64,000 nt of DNA from Desulfobacter sp. Lineage in GTDB: Bacteria; Desulfobacterota; Desulfobacteria; Desulfobacterales; Desulfobacteraceae. Under the pieces are notes generated by a model. It was not told the DNA's origin, searched no databases, and saw nothing but the letters and a program-made list of their open reading frames with translations. The DNA lies in contig CP054838.1 of NCBI GenBank assembly GCA_028768545.1, positions 985,501 to 1,049,500 of the forward strand. The letters run 5' to 3'. This document shows positions 46,756-56,416 of this stretch, piece by piece (position 1 is the stretch's first letter; every line of letters begins with the position of its first letter). The position numbers and the translations under genes were made by a program.

Positions 46756-47958
46756 TTATTTGCGGTTTCCATATTCAGCATAGGCCATGGCTACTAATCG
46801 GTAGACTATATGGGCCATTTTTGAAAAAGGTAAAAATGCAAACAAGTTGAAAATGGCAATGAGATGCAGGTAGTAAAAACCGTAGGAAACCCATTGCATA
46901 TGCGCCAGACGGGTCATTTCTGCTAGCATGCCGGTAAGGCCAAGGGCAAAAACAACCCCAAGGATAAACCAGTCTTTATAAGCGGTGAGTTGCTCTTTGT
47001 TGGCCAGTCGGTTTTTGATCATCATGCCCGAACCGATCACAAGGGCCACCCCTGAAATATTGGCCAGCCATTTGATGGGATTGAGCTGGGGATAGGGACC
47101 GGGGTATCCGCCAAGATAGAGCATGGTGCCGCAGACCGCAGTTACAATGAAAAGTCCGATAAAAGAATAAAGCACCATCATATGGGGAGTTGCTCTGTCT
47201 TTATTGGTCTCGCATTGGTTGAACTTGTCGTGCTTGAGAACCGTGGGGATCACCCTTAAAAGTGCCTGGAACAATTCTTTATAATCCAGGGAGGTCTTGT
47301 CGGTCTTGCCTTCCTGAACGGCATTGTTGTGAATATCGGTGATAAACCGTTTTAAGGCCAGCAAAAAGACAACGACGGCAAAGGTGGCCGTGGGGATCAT
47401 GGTCAGATCCACAAACCAGGTTGAGAAAAAGTCGCCATGGGAAATGACATGGGCACCCTCGTGGGTGTGTGCCCAGTGAAGGCGGCCGCCAAGGGCATCC
47501 CCGAACAAAACATTGAATATCTTGGTCATGGTGTCGCCGAAGTTCATGGTGATAAATGCCAGAACGGCAAACCAGATGGCCGGGATTCCAATAAGGAAGG
47601 GCAGTTTTTTGGGGTCATTGATAGCTTTGGCCAAGACCTTGGGTGTGGCATACTCGGTAATGGCAACAGAGCGGACAGCAGACAATACATCCCCCGGGGC
47701 AGCACCCCTGGGGCACAGGTCTGAACAATCCCCGCACTGATGGCAAAGCCAGATGTCACCGCTGCAGATCAGCTTGTCTTTAAGTCCCCAGGATGCAGCA
47801 ATCATCTCTTTTCTGGGAAAAGGGCTGTCTTCAGGGGCAATGGGACAGGCAACGGAACAGGTTGCGCATTGGTAACATTTTTTCAGGGTTTCTCCACCAA
47901 GACCTCTTACTTCGGCAATAAACCCGAGATCTGGTTGAGCTAGATATTTAGCACTCAT
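46756..47958 (-). CDS. qmoC: quinone-interacting membrane-bound oxidoreductase subunit QmoC
   Basis: This 400-residue protein combines an HdrC-like iron-sulfur domain (CYQCATCSVACP and CHQCGDCSDLCP) with an HdrE-like membrane domain of several helices that would bind haem b, His residues in HTHEGAHVISHGD. QmoC takes electrons from the menaquinol pool and passes them to QmoAB. The three Qmo subunits feed APS reductase. Genes follow in the order qmoA-qmoB-qmoC with short gaps (8 and 36 bp). A terminator follows. Confidence 0.95.
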   Translation of the reverse strand: MSAKYLAQPDLGFIAEVRGLGGETLKKCYQCATCSVACPIAPEDSPFPRKEMIAASWGLKDKLICSGDIWLCHQCGDCSDLCPRGAAPGDVLSAVRSVAITEYATPKVLAKAINDPKKLPFLIGIPAIWFAVLAFITMNFGDTMTKIFNVLFGDALGGRLHWAHTHEGAHVISHGDFFSTWFVDLTMIPTATFAVVVFLLALKRFITDIHNNAVQEGKTDKTSLDYKELFQALLRVIPTVLKHDKFNQCETNKDRATPHMMVLYSFIGLFIVTAVCGTMLYLGGYPGPYPQLNPIKWLANISGVALVIGSGMMIKNRLANKEQLTAYKDWFILGVVFALGLTGMLAEMTRLAHMQWVSYGFYYLHLIAIFNLFAFLPFSKMAHIVYRLVAMAYAEYGNRK

Positions 47959-47994
47959 ACTATGGTACCTCCATATAAGTTTGATATACCGCTA

Positions 47995-50331
47995 TTAGAA
48001 TCCTTTGAACGGGTTGGGACCAAGGGCGTCAACCTCTTCAACAAAGTCGTTGATGATCTGAGGCAGTTTGTCATATTCATCTATGGCAACTTCTGCAAAG
48101 GCTACACGCTCTTCTTCAAGGGCCAGGGAAGAAAGGGCATCCCCGATCTTTTTAACCCGGACTTCGGCCAGCTCGGAGCCTTTGATAAAGTGACACTGGT
48201 AGTCGTCACCATGTTTGCACCCGATGAGGATAACACCGTCCATGCCCTGGGCCAGGGCGTCTTTGATCCAGATGGTGTTCACAGAACCCAGACAGCGGAC
48301 CGGGATGAAGCGGACGTCAGGAGAGTAATCCTGGCGGTTCATGCCCACCATATCGAGGGCCGGTAATGCATCATTTTCGCAGACCAGGGCCAAAAAGCGC
48401 AGGGGCGGCTCATCATAGTCGTCTTCACTGGGAACGCCGATGGCTTTAACCTGGGACCCGATAGAGTCAATGGAGTAATCGGCAAAGGAGATGATACGTT
48501 CAGGACAGGCACCCATGCAGGTTCCGCAGCGGCGGCATCTGGTCGGGTTGGCCTTGGGAGTGCCTCTTTCATCATCATCCAGAGCGCCAAAGGGACACTC
48601 AACCGTACATCTCTTGCATTGGGTACATCTCTGGAAGAAAAAGTCCGGGTAGGTCATGTCGCCGGACCGGGGGTGAACAGCCATGCCGCGGTTGGCGCTT
48701 TCAATACATTGGATTGCCTTGAGAGCGGCGCCTGTGGCATCTTCAATGGACTCTTCAATGGTCATGGCCCGGCGGATGGTGCCTGCGGCATAAATGCCGG
48801 TTCTCTGGGTTTCATAGGGAAAGCAGATATAGTTGGAGTCTGCATACTGGCCAAAGATATCATTGTCACGGAAACCCGGTCCCTGGCGATAGGCCAGGTT
48901 GATGATGGGATCATCCTTGGTCACCGGAACCATACCGCCGGCAACAACGACCATGTCAGCTTGGAGAGCCAAATTGTCTCCTAAAAGGGTATTGGTGGCA
49001 GTGACGGCAAGGCCGTTGCCCTGGGCCGTAACCTCGGTAACCGCGCCCTTGGTCATGAAAATGCCGTCTTCCTGCTGCATGCTTTTGTAAAAGTATTCCT
49101 GGAGACCCGGGGTTCTCATGTGCTGATAAATCACATAGGATTTACCGTCAGCATAGTCTTCTCTGACGTAGCGGGCCTGTTTTAAGGCCACCTGGGAGGT
49201 GACCGAACCTGTGTACTCAAAATCGGAATCATCTTCATCTTTGCCCGGAGACTGTATAAAGACAACGCTTTTGGCTTCTTTGCCGTCAGAGGGTCTGACA
49301 ATTTTGCCTTTGGCGGCAATGGCTTCAAACTGGTCGTTGGTGACAACGTCGGGGTTGTCAAGAGACAGGTGCTCAAAGGCTTCACCTTCCAATACGTCAG
49401 GACGCCATCCGGCTGCAAGGACAACTGCTCCGTAGAGCTCGCCGTCGGGATCCATCTGAAGGATATCTTCCCGGCCTTCGTTGAATTTTAAATATTTTTC
49501 ATGGGCAGCGTCTGCATCCAGTTCTTTCCCGTTCTCATCCACCAGCTCTTCTTCGGGCAGGGGAAAGGGGACGTCAAAGGGGATTTTTTCGCCAGGAGTT
49601 TTAAAAGAGACGGTGAATTCACCGGGCTGTCCTGCAATACGGGCCACTTCACAATTGGTTCTGACGTCGATGTTGGAACTAGCCTGGATTTCCTGAATCA
49701 TCCCATCAACCACCGGTGCCTGAAGGGTCTCAAAGGGCTCTGCCACAGGCATCTGGCTGCGCAGTTTGGCCGCATAACCGCCAAGGGCCGCCGTTTTTTC
49801 AACAATGGTGACTTCGTATCCGGCCTTAACTGCATCGAGAGCTGCGCCCATACCGGTTACACCACCGCCCAGAACCAGAATTTTTTTGGAAAAAGATTCT
49901 GTTTTGTAGGCTTCGGGAAGGTTGACTTTCTCAACACGGATCATGCCCATTTTGATATAGTCTTCCGCCTTCATCTGGACCTGGTCAAAATGCTCTTCAT
50001 CATCCTTCTGGTCTTCGGTCAATGCCGGGTAGGTCTCTCTTGAGTGGGGCCATACAACCCCCTCTCTAAGGTTTACCCTTTCAACGATGCAACCGGGGAA
50101 GTTGAAGGTGTCATGGTTAACCCTTCTGGAACAGGCTCCAATGACTAAGGAGTTGACTTTACCCTCATCAATATCTTTCTGGATGAGTGCCTGGCCTTCT
50201 TTGGAGCACAGGAAGGGATGGGTGGTGCAATTGGTTCCCTCTTCTTCGGGGACATCAACCAGAGCCTCCATATCGAGGGCATCTCCGATTCCACAGCCTG
50301 TGCAGATATATACGCCGTATTTTTTATCCAT
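47995..50331 (-). CDS. qmoB: quinone-interacting membrane-bound oxidoreductase subunit QmoB
   Basis: This 778-residue flavoprotein is HdrA-like. The FAD-binding GGGVTGMGAALDAVKAG lies after the N-terminal domain. Two [4Fe-4S] motifs follow (CTQCKRCTVECP and CRRCGTCMGACP), then an MvhD-like C-terminal domain with VRCLGSVNTIWI and LIGCKHGDDYQC. QmoB bridges QmoA and QmoC in electron transfer to APS reductase. The gene lies 8 bp after qmoA and 36 bp before qmoC. No lesion is seen. Confidence 0.95.
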   Translation of the reverse strand: MDKKYGVYICTGCGIGDALDMEALVDVPEEEGTNCTTHPFLCSKEGQALIQKDIDEGKVNSLVIGACSRRVNHDTFNFPGCIVERVNLREGVVWPHSRETYPALTEDQKDDEEHFDQVQMKAEDYIKMGMIRVEKVNLPEAYKTESFSKKILVLGGGVTGMGAALDAVKAGYEVTIVEKTAALGGYAAKLRSQMPVAEPFETLQAPVVDGMIQEIQASSNIDVRTNCEVARIAGQPGEFTVSFKTPGEKIPFDVPFPLPEEELVDENGKELDADAAHEKYLKFNEGREDILQMDPDGELYGAVVLAAGWRPDVLEGEAFEHLSLDNPDVVTNDQFEAIAAKGKIVRPSDGKEAKSVVFIQSPGKDEDDSDFEYTGSVTSQVALKQARYVREDYADGKSYVIYQHMRTPGLQEYFYKSMQQEDGIFMTKGAVTEVTAQGNGLAVTATNTLLGDNLALQADMVVVAGGMVPVTKDDPIINLAYRQGPGFRDNDIFGQYADSNYICFPYETQRTGIYAAGTIRRAMTIEESIEDATGAALKAIQCIESANRGMAVHPRSGDMTYPDFFFQRCTQCKRCTVECPFGALDDDERGTPKANPTRCRRCGTCMGACPERIISFADYSIDSIGSQVKAIGVPSEDDYDEPPLRFLALVCENDALPALDMVGMNRQDYSPDVRFIPVRCLGSVNTIWIKDALAQGMDGVILIGCKHGDDYQCHFIKGSELAEVRVKKIGDALSSLALEEERVAFAEVAIDEYDKLPQIINDFVEEVDALGPNPFKGF

Positions 50332-50339
50332 GGTCTGAT

Positions 50340-51611
50340 TTACCTCCTAAGGGTCTGAATGGCTTTAAGGGCCATGCCGGTTGCATTCTGGTTAGATGTC
50401 ACAACGTCGGCAGGTTTATTGGCACACCCTGCTGCGAACAGGCCGCCTTTGGAAAAGTCATTTACAATGAAACCGTCTTCGTTGAATTTCAGGTCTGCAT
50501 TGGGTTTGTCAATGGCACAGGTGGGCTGCATGCCAGTGGCAAGTACCAGCATGTCCACGGTCTGTCTGACTTTTTCACCGGTAATGGTATCTTCGGCAAC
50601 CAGATTGATGTTGCCTGTTCCTGCCTCTTCGCTGACCTCGGCCACTTTACCTTTGACAAAGAAGATGTTTTCATCCGCTTTGAGTTTGGCATAAAAGTTT
50701 TCGTATTTTCTGCCGGGAGTTCTAAGGTCAATATAATAGATGTAGATTTTGGCTTCCGGATACTGCTCTCTGATATAGGTGGCATGTTTGAGAGATGCCA
50801 TACAGCAGATATAGGAGCAATAGGGAAGATGGTTTTCATCCCGGGATCCTGCGCATTGTGCAAAGGCGATGGTCTCAGGTGCTTTTTCATCCGAGGGGCG
50901 TACAATTTTGCCCTCTGTGGGGCCGTTGCTTGAGGCAAGGCGTTCGAGCATCATATTGGTTACGATGTTCTGGTAACGTCCAAATCCTAGATTGTCGATG
51001 CGGGTGGCGTCATAGGGCTGCCATCCGGTGTTGAAAACCACGGCGCCAACCTTGAGATCAACGGTTTTCTCTTCCATGTCAAAGTCAATGGCGTCGTATT
51101 TACAGGCCTCTTTTACCCGGTCGCGGTCATCCGTGCTCATGGCCGGATCCATGACATAGCGCTGGGGAAAAGCCATGTTGTGGGGCAGATAGGCGGCTTT
51201 TCTTTTGTCCATGCCAAAGTTGAACTCATTTGAAATCTCAGTTTCGCATACTTTGGCGCATTCACCGCAGCAGGTGCAGTTGTCATTCACAAATCTTGGG
51301 GCGGTCTTAAGGGTTACCGTATAGTCGCCTGCAGATCCTTCCACGCTCTGAACCTCAGACATGGTGAAGACTTTAATGTTTTTATTTTCTTTGAGCCGTC
51401 TGTAATTGATTTCAAGGCCGCAAGTGGGCGGGCAAAGTTTGGGGAAGTAGTGTTTAAGCTGGGTAACTCTTCCGCCAAGGGATGCTTCCTTTTCCACCAG
51501 GAAGACCTCATACCCCACTTCAGCAGCTTCCAGGGCCGTTGTCAGGCCGCTGATTCCACCACCAACCACCATGATGCTTCCACTTACCGGGGCTGAATTT
51601 TCTGTTGTCAT
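50340..51611 (-). CDS. qmoA: quinone-interacting membrane-bound oxidoreductase subunit QmoA
   Basis: This 423-residue HdrA-like flavoprotein has FAD-binding VVGGGISGLTTALEAAEVGY, an iron-sulfur motif (CTCCGECAKVC), and CAGSRDENHLPYCSYICCM, as in QmoA of sulfate reducers. It is the first gene of the qmoABC unit, starting 260 bp after the aprA stop, and that gap holds the aprA terminator. QmoA is likely the interaction partner of AprB. No lesion is seen. Confidence 0.95.
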   Translation of the reverse strand: MTTENSAPVSGSIMVVGGGISGLTTALEAAEVGYEVFLVEKEASLGGRVTQLKHYFPKLCPPTCGLEINYRRLKENKNIKVFTMSEVQSVEGSAGDYTVTLKTAPRFVNDNCTCCGECAKVCETEISNEFNFGMDKRKAAYLPHNMAFPQRYVMDPAMSTDDRDRVKEACKYDAIDFDMEEKTVDLKVGAVVFNTGWQPYDATRIDNLGFGRYQNIVTNMMLERLASSNGPTEGKIVRPSDEKAPETIAFAQCAGSRDENHLPYCSYICCMASLKHATYIREQYPEAKIYIYYIDLRTPGRKYENFYAKLKADENIFFVKGKVAEVSEEAGTGNINLVAEDTITGEKVRQTVDMLVLATGMQPTCAIDKPNADLKFNEDGFIVNDFSKGGLFAAGCANKPADVVTSNQNATGMALKAIQTLRR

Positions 51612-51792
51612 GCTGTCCCTCCGTGCATTCTAAGTTATATCATTTTGGGTTTGTAATTATCGTTTAATGCCATACCTGATCAAAATTTTTCAGGTCTCCG
51701 GCATCCTCTCTCCTTATTCGTAAAACAGCAACCCTTGGTTGACAGTCTTACAAAAAAGGAGACAGGGGCGACGCCGGTTTCGGCATAATCTG

Positions 51793-51832
51793 AAAAAACC
51801 CCCAGGCGCTGGTGAACCAGCACCTGGAGGTT
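51793..51832 (-). terminator. rho-independent terminator after aprA
   Basis: On the reverse strand CTCCAGGTGCTGGT pairs with ACCAGCGCCTGGGG, followed by GTTTTTT. Partial readthrough may link the apr and qmo genes, as in related clusters. Confidence 0.8.
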
Positions 51833-51871
51833 AATATCAAGCAACCCTAAGGTTAAAATCTTCTATCCGCA

Positions 51872-53833
51872 CTAGTCGGCGATGATTTTCACGTAGGGTT
51901 CTTTTTTCAGAGTCCACTCGTTGGTCTTCTTGTCATAAGAAGAGTTAACAAAGCAGAACCATTCTTCGTCATTCTGACCCATGAAGTCACCTCTGTAGTA
52001 GAAACCAGGATATCTGGATTCTTCACGGAACTGGATGTGACGGGTATGAGCCTGAACAGTGTAGAGACGATGGATAATTTCCCATGCTCTCATCAGTTCA
52101 TGCAAGTCACCAGCAGCAATCAGCTCAAGGTCTTCACGGAACATTTCAAACAGGTCCATGAGGATTTCAAGGGATTTGCCATTGGTCATGTAGTAAGTTG
52201 CAGTACCAGCACCATACTCATTGGTCATCTTCATCAGGCGCATTGCCATGCCGGCAGGTTTGCAGTATTTCGGGTTAACATCTGTGGCAGTGGTGTAGTC
52301 ACAGTTGTCAAGGTAGTTGAAAACCGGTTTGTAAACCATGTCGATCAATTCCTGATCAGTCTCTGCAAAACCCACAACCTTGTCACCTTCAGCTGCCAGA
52401 TACTGGAGCATGGACTTGGCAATGATACGGCCTTCAGCATGGGATCCTGAGGAGAATTTATGACCGGAGCAACCAACACCATCGCCAGCAGTGAAAAGAC
52501 CGCGGGCAGTAGTCATTCTGTTGTAACCCCATTTGTAGCTGTCAGGTACCCAGTCTTCTTCGGGACCGGAGCACCAGATACCGCAGCAACCTGAGTGAGA
52601 ACCCAGCAGGTACGGTTCGGTGGGCATAATCTCAGAGTCTTTTTTCTCAGGCTCAGTATTGGTTGCGCACCAGAGGCCTGCCTGACCAACAGACATGTCA
52701 AGGAAATCTTCCCAAGCTTCAGACTCAAGATGTTTGAGTTCTTTCTTGCTCATTGTTTCGCCCAATTTTTTCAGGGCGTCGGAAGTTTTCATGATGATGG
52801 GACCGCGGCCTTCTTTATACTCTTTCATCATGAGATGGTTTCTCAGGCAAGTCGGAGTAACAGCAGCAGTTCCGTAAGGAGCATATTTTTCAAGCTCTGC
52901 TTTGGCTTCGTCGGAAGCAGCATAGTTCTCACCAAGACCGTTCTGGGTCTGGGCTTTGAAAAGAAGGAACCAAGCGCCAACAGGGCCGTAACCATCTTTA
53001 AAACGGGCAGGGGTGAAACGGTTTTCCATCATGGAAAGTTCAGCACCGGCTCTCAAAGCCATGGTGTAAGTGGAACCAGCATTCCATACAGGATACCAGG
53101 CACGACCTTTTCCCTCACCAACGGAACGGGGCTGATAGATATTTACCGCGCCACCGCAGGCACACATGATAACCTTGGCATTGATGATGTAAACTTTGTT
53201 TTCACGTACGGAGAAACCAACGGCGCCGGCAACTCTTTTGGGATCGTCTTTGTCGTTGAGGATTTCAACAATAAAGCATCTTTCAAGAATGTTTTCTTCG
53301 CCAAGGGCTTTTTTACCGGCTTCAGCAACAATTCTTTTGTAAGATTCGCCGTTGATCATGATCTGCCATTTACCAGTACGTACGGGAGTAGCGCCTTCTT
53401 TGAGGGTACCCAGTTTCTGGCCTTTTTTACCGTCGAGGTTTTTGTTGTCTTCGGTTTTTTTCCAGATGGGAAGTCCCCATTCTTCGAACAGATCTACGGA
53501 ATCATCAACGTGACGACCCAGGTCATAGATCAAGTCTTCACGAACAATACCCATAAGGTCATTACGGACCATGCGGACGTAATCTTCGATCTTGTTCTCA
53601 CCAATGTAAGTGTTGATCGCAGACAGACCCTGGGCTACAGCGCCGGATCTTTCAAGAGCAGCTTTGTCACAAAGAAGGATCTTTGTATCATCGGAAGCCC
53701 ATTTTTTAATTTCAAATGCGGTTCCGCAGGCAGCCATACCGCCACCAATGATCAGAACGTCAACGTCTCTTTTATCAACCTCTGGCTCTCTTGTAGCTTT
53801 AAGCTCTCCAACAGGTTTGTTAGGTAATGCCAT
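51872..53833 (-). CDS. aprA: adenylylsulfate reductase alpha subunit
   Basis: This 653-residue flavoprotein carries the FAD-binding GGGMAACGTAFEIKKW and the AprA segments RSGAVAQGLSAINTYIG, CGGAVNIYQPRSVGEGKG and LGSHSGCCGIWCSGPEEDW. AprA reduces adenosine 5'-phosphosulfate to sulfite and AMP in the cytoplasm. aprB precedes it with a 55-bp gap, and the order aprB-aprA-qmoABC is that of sulfate-reducing Desulfobacterota. The length and motifs are normal. The gene is the signature of dissimilatory sulfate metabolism in this window. Confidence 0.97.
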   Translation of the reverse strand: MALPNKPVGELKATREPEVDKRDVDVLIIGGGMAACGTAFEIKKWASDDTKILLCDKAALERSGAVAQGLSAINTYIGENKIEDYVRMVRNDLMGIVREDLIYDLGRHVDDSVDLFEEWGLPIWKKTEDNKNLDGKKGQKLGTLKEGATPVRTGKWQIMINGESYKRIVAEAGKKALGEENILERCFIVEILNDKDDPKRVAGAVGFSVRENKVYIINAKVIMCACGGAVNIYQPRSVGEGKGRAWYPVWNAGSTYTMALRAGAELSMMENRFTPARFKDGYGPVGAWFLLFKAQTQNGLGENYAASDEAKAELEKYAPYGTAAVTPTCLRNHLMMKEYKEGRGPIIMKTSDALKKLGETMSKKELKHLESEAWEDFLDMSVGQAGLWCATNTEPEKKDSEIMPTEPYLLGSHSGCCGIWCSGPEEDWVPDSYKWGYNRMTTARGLFTAGDGVGCSGHKFSSGSHAEGRIIAKSMLQYLAAEGDKVVGFAETDQELIDMVYKPVFNYLDNCDYTTATDVNPKYCKPAGMAMRLMKMTNEYGAGTATYYMTNGKSLEILMDLFEMFREDLELIAAGDLHELMRAWEIIHRLYTVQAHTRHIQFREESRYPGFYYRGDFMGQNDEEWFCFVNSSYDKKTNEWTLKKEPYVKIIAD

Positions 53834-53888
53834 TATATACCTCCAAAAATATTATAAGTATCAGAATTAAATGGTTTGATTGTGAACC

Positions 53889-54326
53889 TTATACCAACTC
53901 ACTGGGAGTTTTCAGTTCAAAACCATCAGCTTCCTGGGTAGAAAGAAGACCGGAATTCAGGTCTTTGCCCTTAAGATCGTCATAGGAATTTGCTTCGCCT
54001 TCAGCAGTTGTTCTGATGGGGAATTTGAAGCGTTTTACAACACCGTTTCTGAACTTACAGGTCCACATGATGTCTTCGGTACCCATCATGGGAACAGTAG
54101 AACCTCCCATGGGTACGAAGTCAGAGTAACCTCTGCATTCGATAGCCTGGGAAGGACAGATTTTAACGCAGGAATAGCATTCCCAGCACTGATCCGGTTC
54201 CTGGTTGTATGCTTTCATTTCGTTGGGATCAAGAACCATCAGGTCATTGGGGCAGATGTACATACATGCTGTTTTGTCCCCGCCTTTGCAGCCGTCACAT
54301 TTTTCTGTGATTACAAAAGATGGCAT
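53889..54326 (-). CDS. aprB: adenylylsulfate reductase beta subunit
   Basis: This 145-residue ferredoxin-like subunit has two [4Fe-4S] motifs, CDGCKGGDKTACMYICP and CWECYSCVKICP, and the C-terminal tail that wraps AprA. It passes electrons to the AprA FAD. A GGAGGT site precedes the ATG. It is the first gene of the apr operon. Confidence 0.96.
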   Translation of the reverse strand: MPSFVITEKCDGCKGGDKTACMYICPNDLMVLDPNEMKAYNQEPDQCWECYSCVKICPSQAIECRGYSDFVPMGGSTVPMMGTEDIMWTCKFRNGVVKRFKFPIRTTAEGEANSYDDLKGKDLNSGLLSTQEADGFELKTPSELV

Positions 54327-54757
54327 TTAAAATACCTCCATAAATAAAGTTAATCAAATTGCACAATACCGTTGTGCTACTATTCATATCAACATAGTCG
54401 ACCAGACCGGAACTCTCCGGCTGGCCTGTTAATCCGCTGTTTCGGAGCCTTTTTTTGTGTTATTATCAGTCTGGTTTTTACTGATAAAACCCGTCATTTG
54501 CTCCGCATAAATGTTATGAAAATAGCACCCTCCCAAGGTTTTTGTCAAGAAAATTTAAAAAAAAGAATTTATCAATTTATTCAATATTATTGATGATTTT
54601 CATTGCTGACAATATATATTAACTCCCCAAAAGGATGCCACCATATATTGTGAATTTGTCCTTTATAAAATCATCTGGAAAAAAGGGTTGTTTCCTGATA
54701 GTTAAGCGGTATTTCATAAACACTTTTGAAGTGCAATCATATTGATAAGGAAAACAA
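54327..54757. promoter_or_regulatory. divergent regulatory region between aprB and the Cys-cluster gene
   Basis: This 431-bp A/T-rich stretch has no gene. It holds the aprB ribosome site and, 35-51 bp upstream of the aprB ATG, a perfect inverted repeat GCACAA (54361-54366) and TTGTGC (54372-54377) that may be an operator or hairpin. No clear promoter is seen for either gene. Confidence 0.5.
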
Positions 54758-55498
54758 ATGAAAGAAGATATGATCCCTGTGGCATTGGGTGATCCCATGG
54801 GGTTTAATTGCAGCTCTGAAAATTCCTGCTTTAACGAGTGCTGCAGGGATTTGAACCAGGCCTTGAGTCCCTATGATATTCTGCGGATGAAAAACGCATT
54901 GGGCATGAGTTCCCAGGCCTTTTTACGTAATTACACCACCCGGCACAACGGTCCTGGAACCGGGCTGCCGGTTGTGGGGTTCAAACCGAACCCGGCCACG
55001 GGGCACACCTGCCCTTTTGTCTCTGAAAGCGGATGCACGGTGTATGAGGACCGACCGGGTTCGTGCCGACTGTATCCTCTGGCCCGGGCCATTTCCCGGG
55101 ATCGGAATACGGGGGTGATCCATGAGTATTATGCCTTGATTGAAGAGGACCATTGCAAGGGGGAGGTAGAACCCGAGGCCGGCCCCAGCGTCGGTCAGTG
55201 GCTTGAGGGGCAGAAGGTGGCCGAACACAACCGCGAAAATGATAAGCTGATCGAACTGATCAGTTTAAAGAATCAGATCATCCCGGGTGAGCTGGAAGGG
55301 GCGGAGTCTGATATTGTTTACATGGCCCTCTACGATTTGGATGAATTCAGGGAGGCCATTTTTAATCGGGATCTGCTCAAGGATATATCTATTGATCCGG
55401 GCCTGATGGAAAAAATTAAAATAGATGATTTGTCCCTTTTGGACTTTGGGATGGCCTGGGTAAAATACCAATTGTTTGGCCGGGATCTGGATATCTGA
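54758..55498 (+). CDS. YkgJ-type Cys-cluster protein
   Basis: This 246-residue protein has a Cys cluster of the YkgJ (zinc- or iron-chelating) type: CSSENSCFNECC in the N-terminal part, then CPFVSESGCTVYEDRPGSCR. The four conserved Cys groups likely bind a metal or iron-sulfur cluster. The function of the family is unknown. An AAGGA site precedes the start. It is followed two bases later by the SDR gene, so the pair is one unit. Confidence 0.82.
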   Translation: MKEDMIPVALGDPMGFNCSSENSCFNECCRDLNQALSPYDILRMKNALGMSSQAFLRNYTTRHNGPGTGLPVVGFKPNPATGHTCPFVSESGCTVYEDRPGSCRLYPLARAISRDRNTGVIHEYYALIEEDHCKGEVEPEAGPSVGQWLEGQKVAEHNRENDKLIELISLKNQIIPGELEGAESDIVYMALYDLDEFREAIFNRDLLKDISIDPGLMEKIKIDDLSLLDFGMAWVKYQLFGRDLDI

Positions 55499-55500
55499 AT

Positions 55501-56319
55501 ATGAAAATCCAAGGGAAAACAGCCCTGGTTCTCGGGGCGGTCAAAGGGATAGGTAAAGGCATTGGCCTGGCCCTGGCAGACCAGGGCTGCCGTCTTGTTC
55601 TCACCCGCCATGACTGGGAAGAGGCATACGAGGCCATGGAAAAATCCTTTTCCGACTCAGGGGCGGAGTATTCTATTTGCAAGGCAGACCTTCGCAGCCC
55701 CCAGGCGGTTGAGGCCCTTGCTGAATTTATTAAAAAAAAATACGGCAGCCTTGATATATTGATCAACAATATTGAGCGGGGCGGGTGGCCCACGGTCCAC
55801 GGTGCCTATGTGGAAGACCAGTGGGACCTGGAAATGGAAACCACCCTCAAGGCCAAGCGCTGGGTCTTTGAATCCATGCTGCCGCTGCTCAAGACCTCAA
55901 AAGAGGCTGTGGTCATCAATCTGTCTTCCGTTGCAGGGATTGTAGGCAGGACCGGGCCTGCCGCTCTGGTCTTTAACGACGGCTATGCCGCAGCCAACAG
56001 GGCGGTGTCTTCTTTTACCGAAATCTGGGCCAGGATGGGGGCGCCCAATGTCCGGGTGAATGAACTCATGCTGGGTCTGTTTGAAACCCGTCATGCCCAG
56101 GGTACCCGGGGGTGGAAAGAGGTGCTCACTGATGAGGAGAAACAATCCCTTGTCCGGCATACCCTGGTAGGTCGTACCGGCACGGTGGAAGATGTGGTCA
56201 AGGCCATTAATTTTATCATTAAAGAGGCGCCTTATATGACCGGAAGTGTGCTGAGGCTGGACGGCGGCTTTGTGCTGGCCGGTGAACCTGTGCTCCCCAT
56301 GCCCCAGGGTATTGTCTAA
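55501..56319 (+). CDS. SDR-family protein lacking the usual catalytic Lys
   Basis: This 272-residue protein is a short-chain dehydrogenase/reductase. The NAD(P)-binding motif reads GAVKGIGKGIG, the second motif NNIERGG replaces NNAG, and the catalytic region is NLSSVAG with the Ser and GYAAANRAV with the Tyr. The Lys of YxxxK is Asn here (Y-AAA-N). Loss of this Lys usually removes oxidoreductase activity, so it may have a binding or altered catalytic role. It shares a unit with the Cys-cluster gene and precedes a LysR regulator. Confidence 0.82.
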   Translation: MKIQGKTALVLGAVKGIGKGIGLALADQGCRLVLTRHDWEEAYEAMEKSFSDSGAEYSICKADLRSPQAVEALAEFIKKKYGSLDILINNIERGGWPTVHGAYVEDQWDLEMETTLKAKRWVFESMLPLLKTSKEAVVINLSSVAGIVGRTGPAALVFNDGYAAANRAVSSFTEIWARMGAPNVRVNELMLGLFETRHAQGTRGWKEVLTDEEKQSLVRHTLVGRTGTVEDVVKAINFIIKEAPYMTGSVLRLDGGFVLAGEPVLPMPQGIV

Positions 56320-56416
56320 AATCTGGGAGAAAAATGTCACGGGGATATCAATTTTTTTGAAGGATAAAGATTGTCTGTCATTTTGGTTTGACAGTATATA
56401 ATAAGGAGATCATTTG

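Noticed and set aside
52595..53827. 410-residue open frame opposite aprA
   Set aside because: It is the complement of the strongly conserved aprA gene and has no family features or ribosome binding site.
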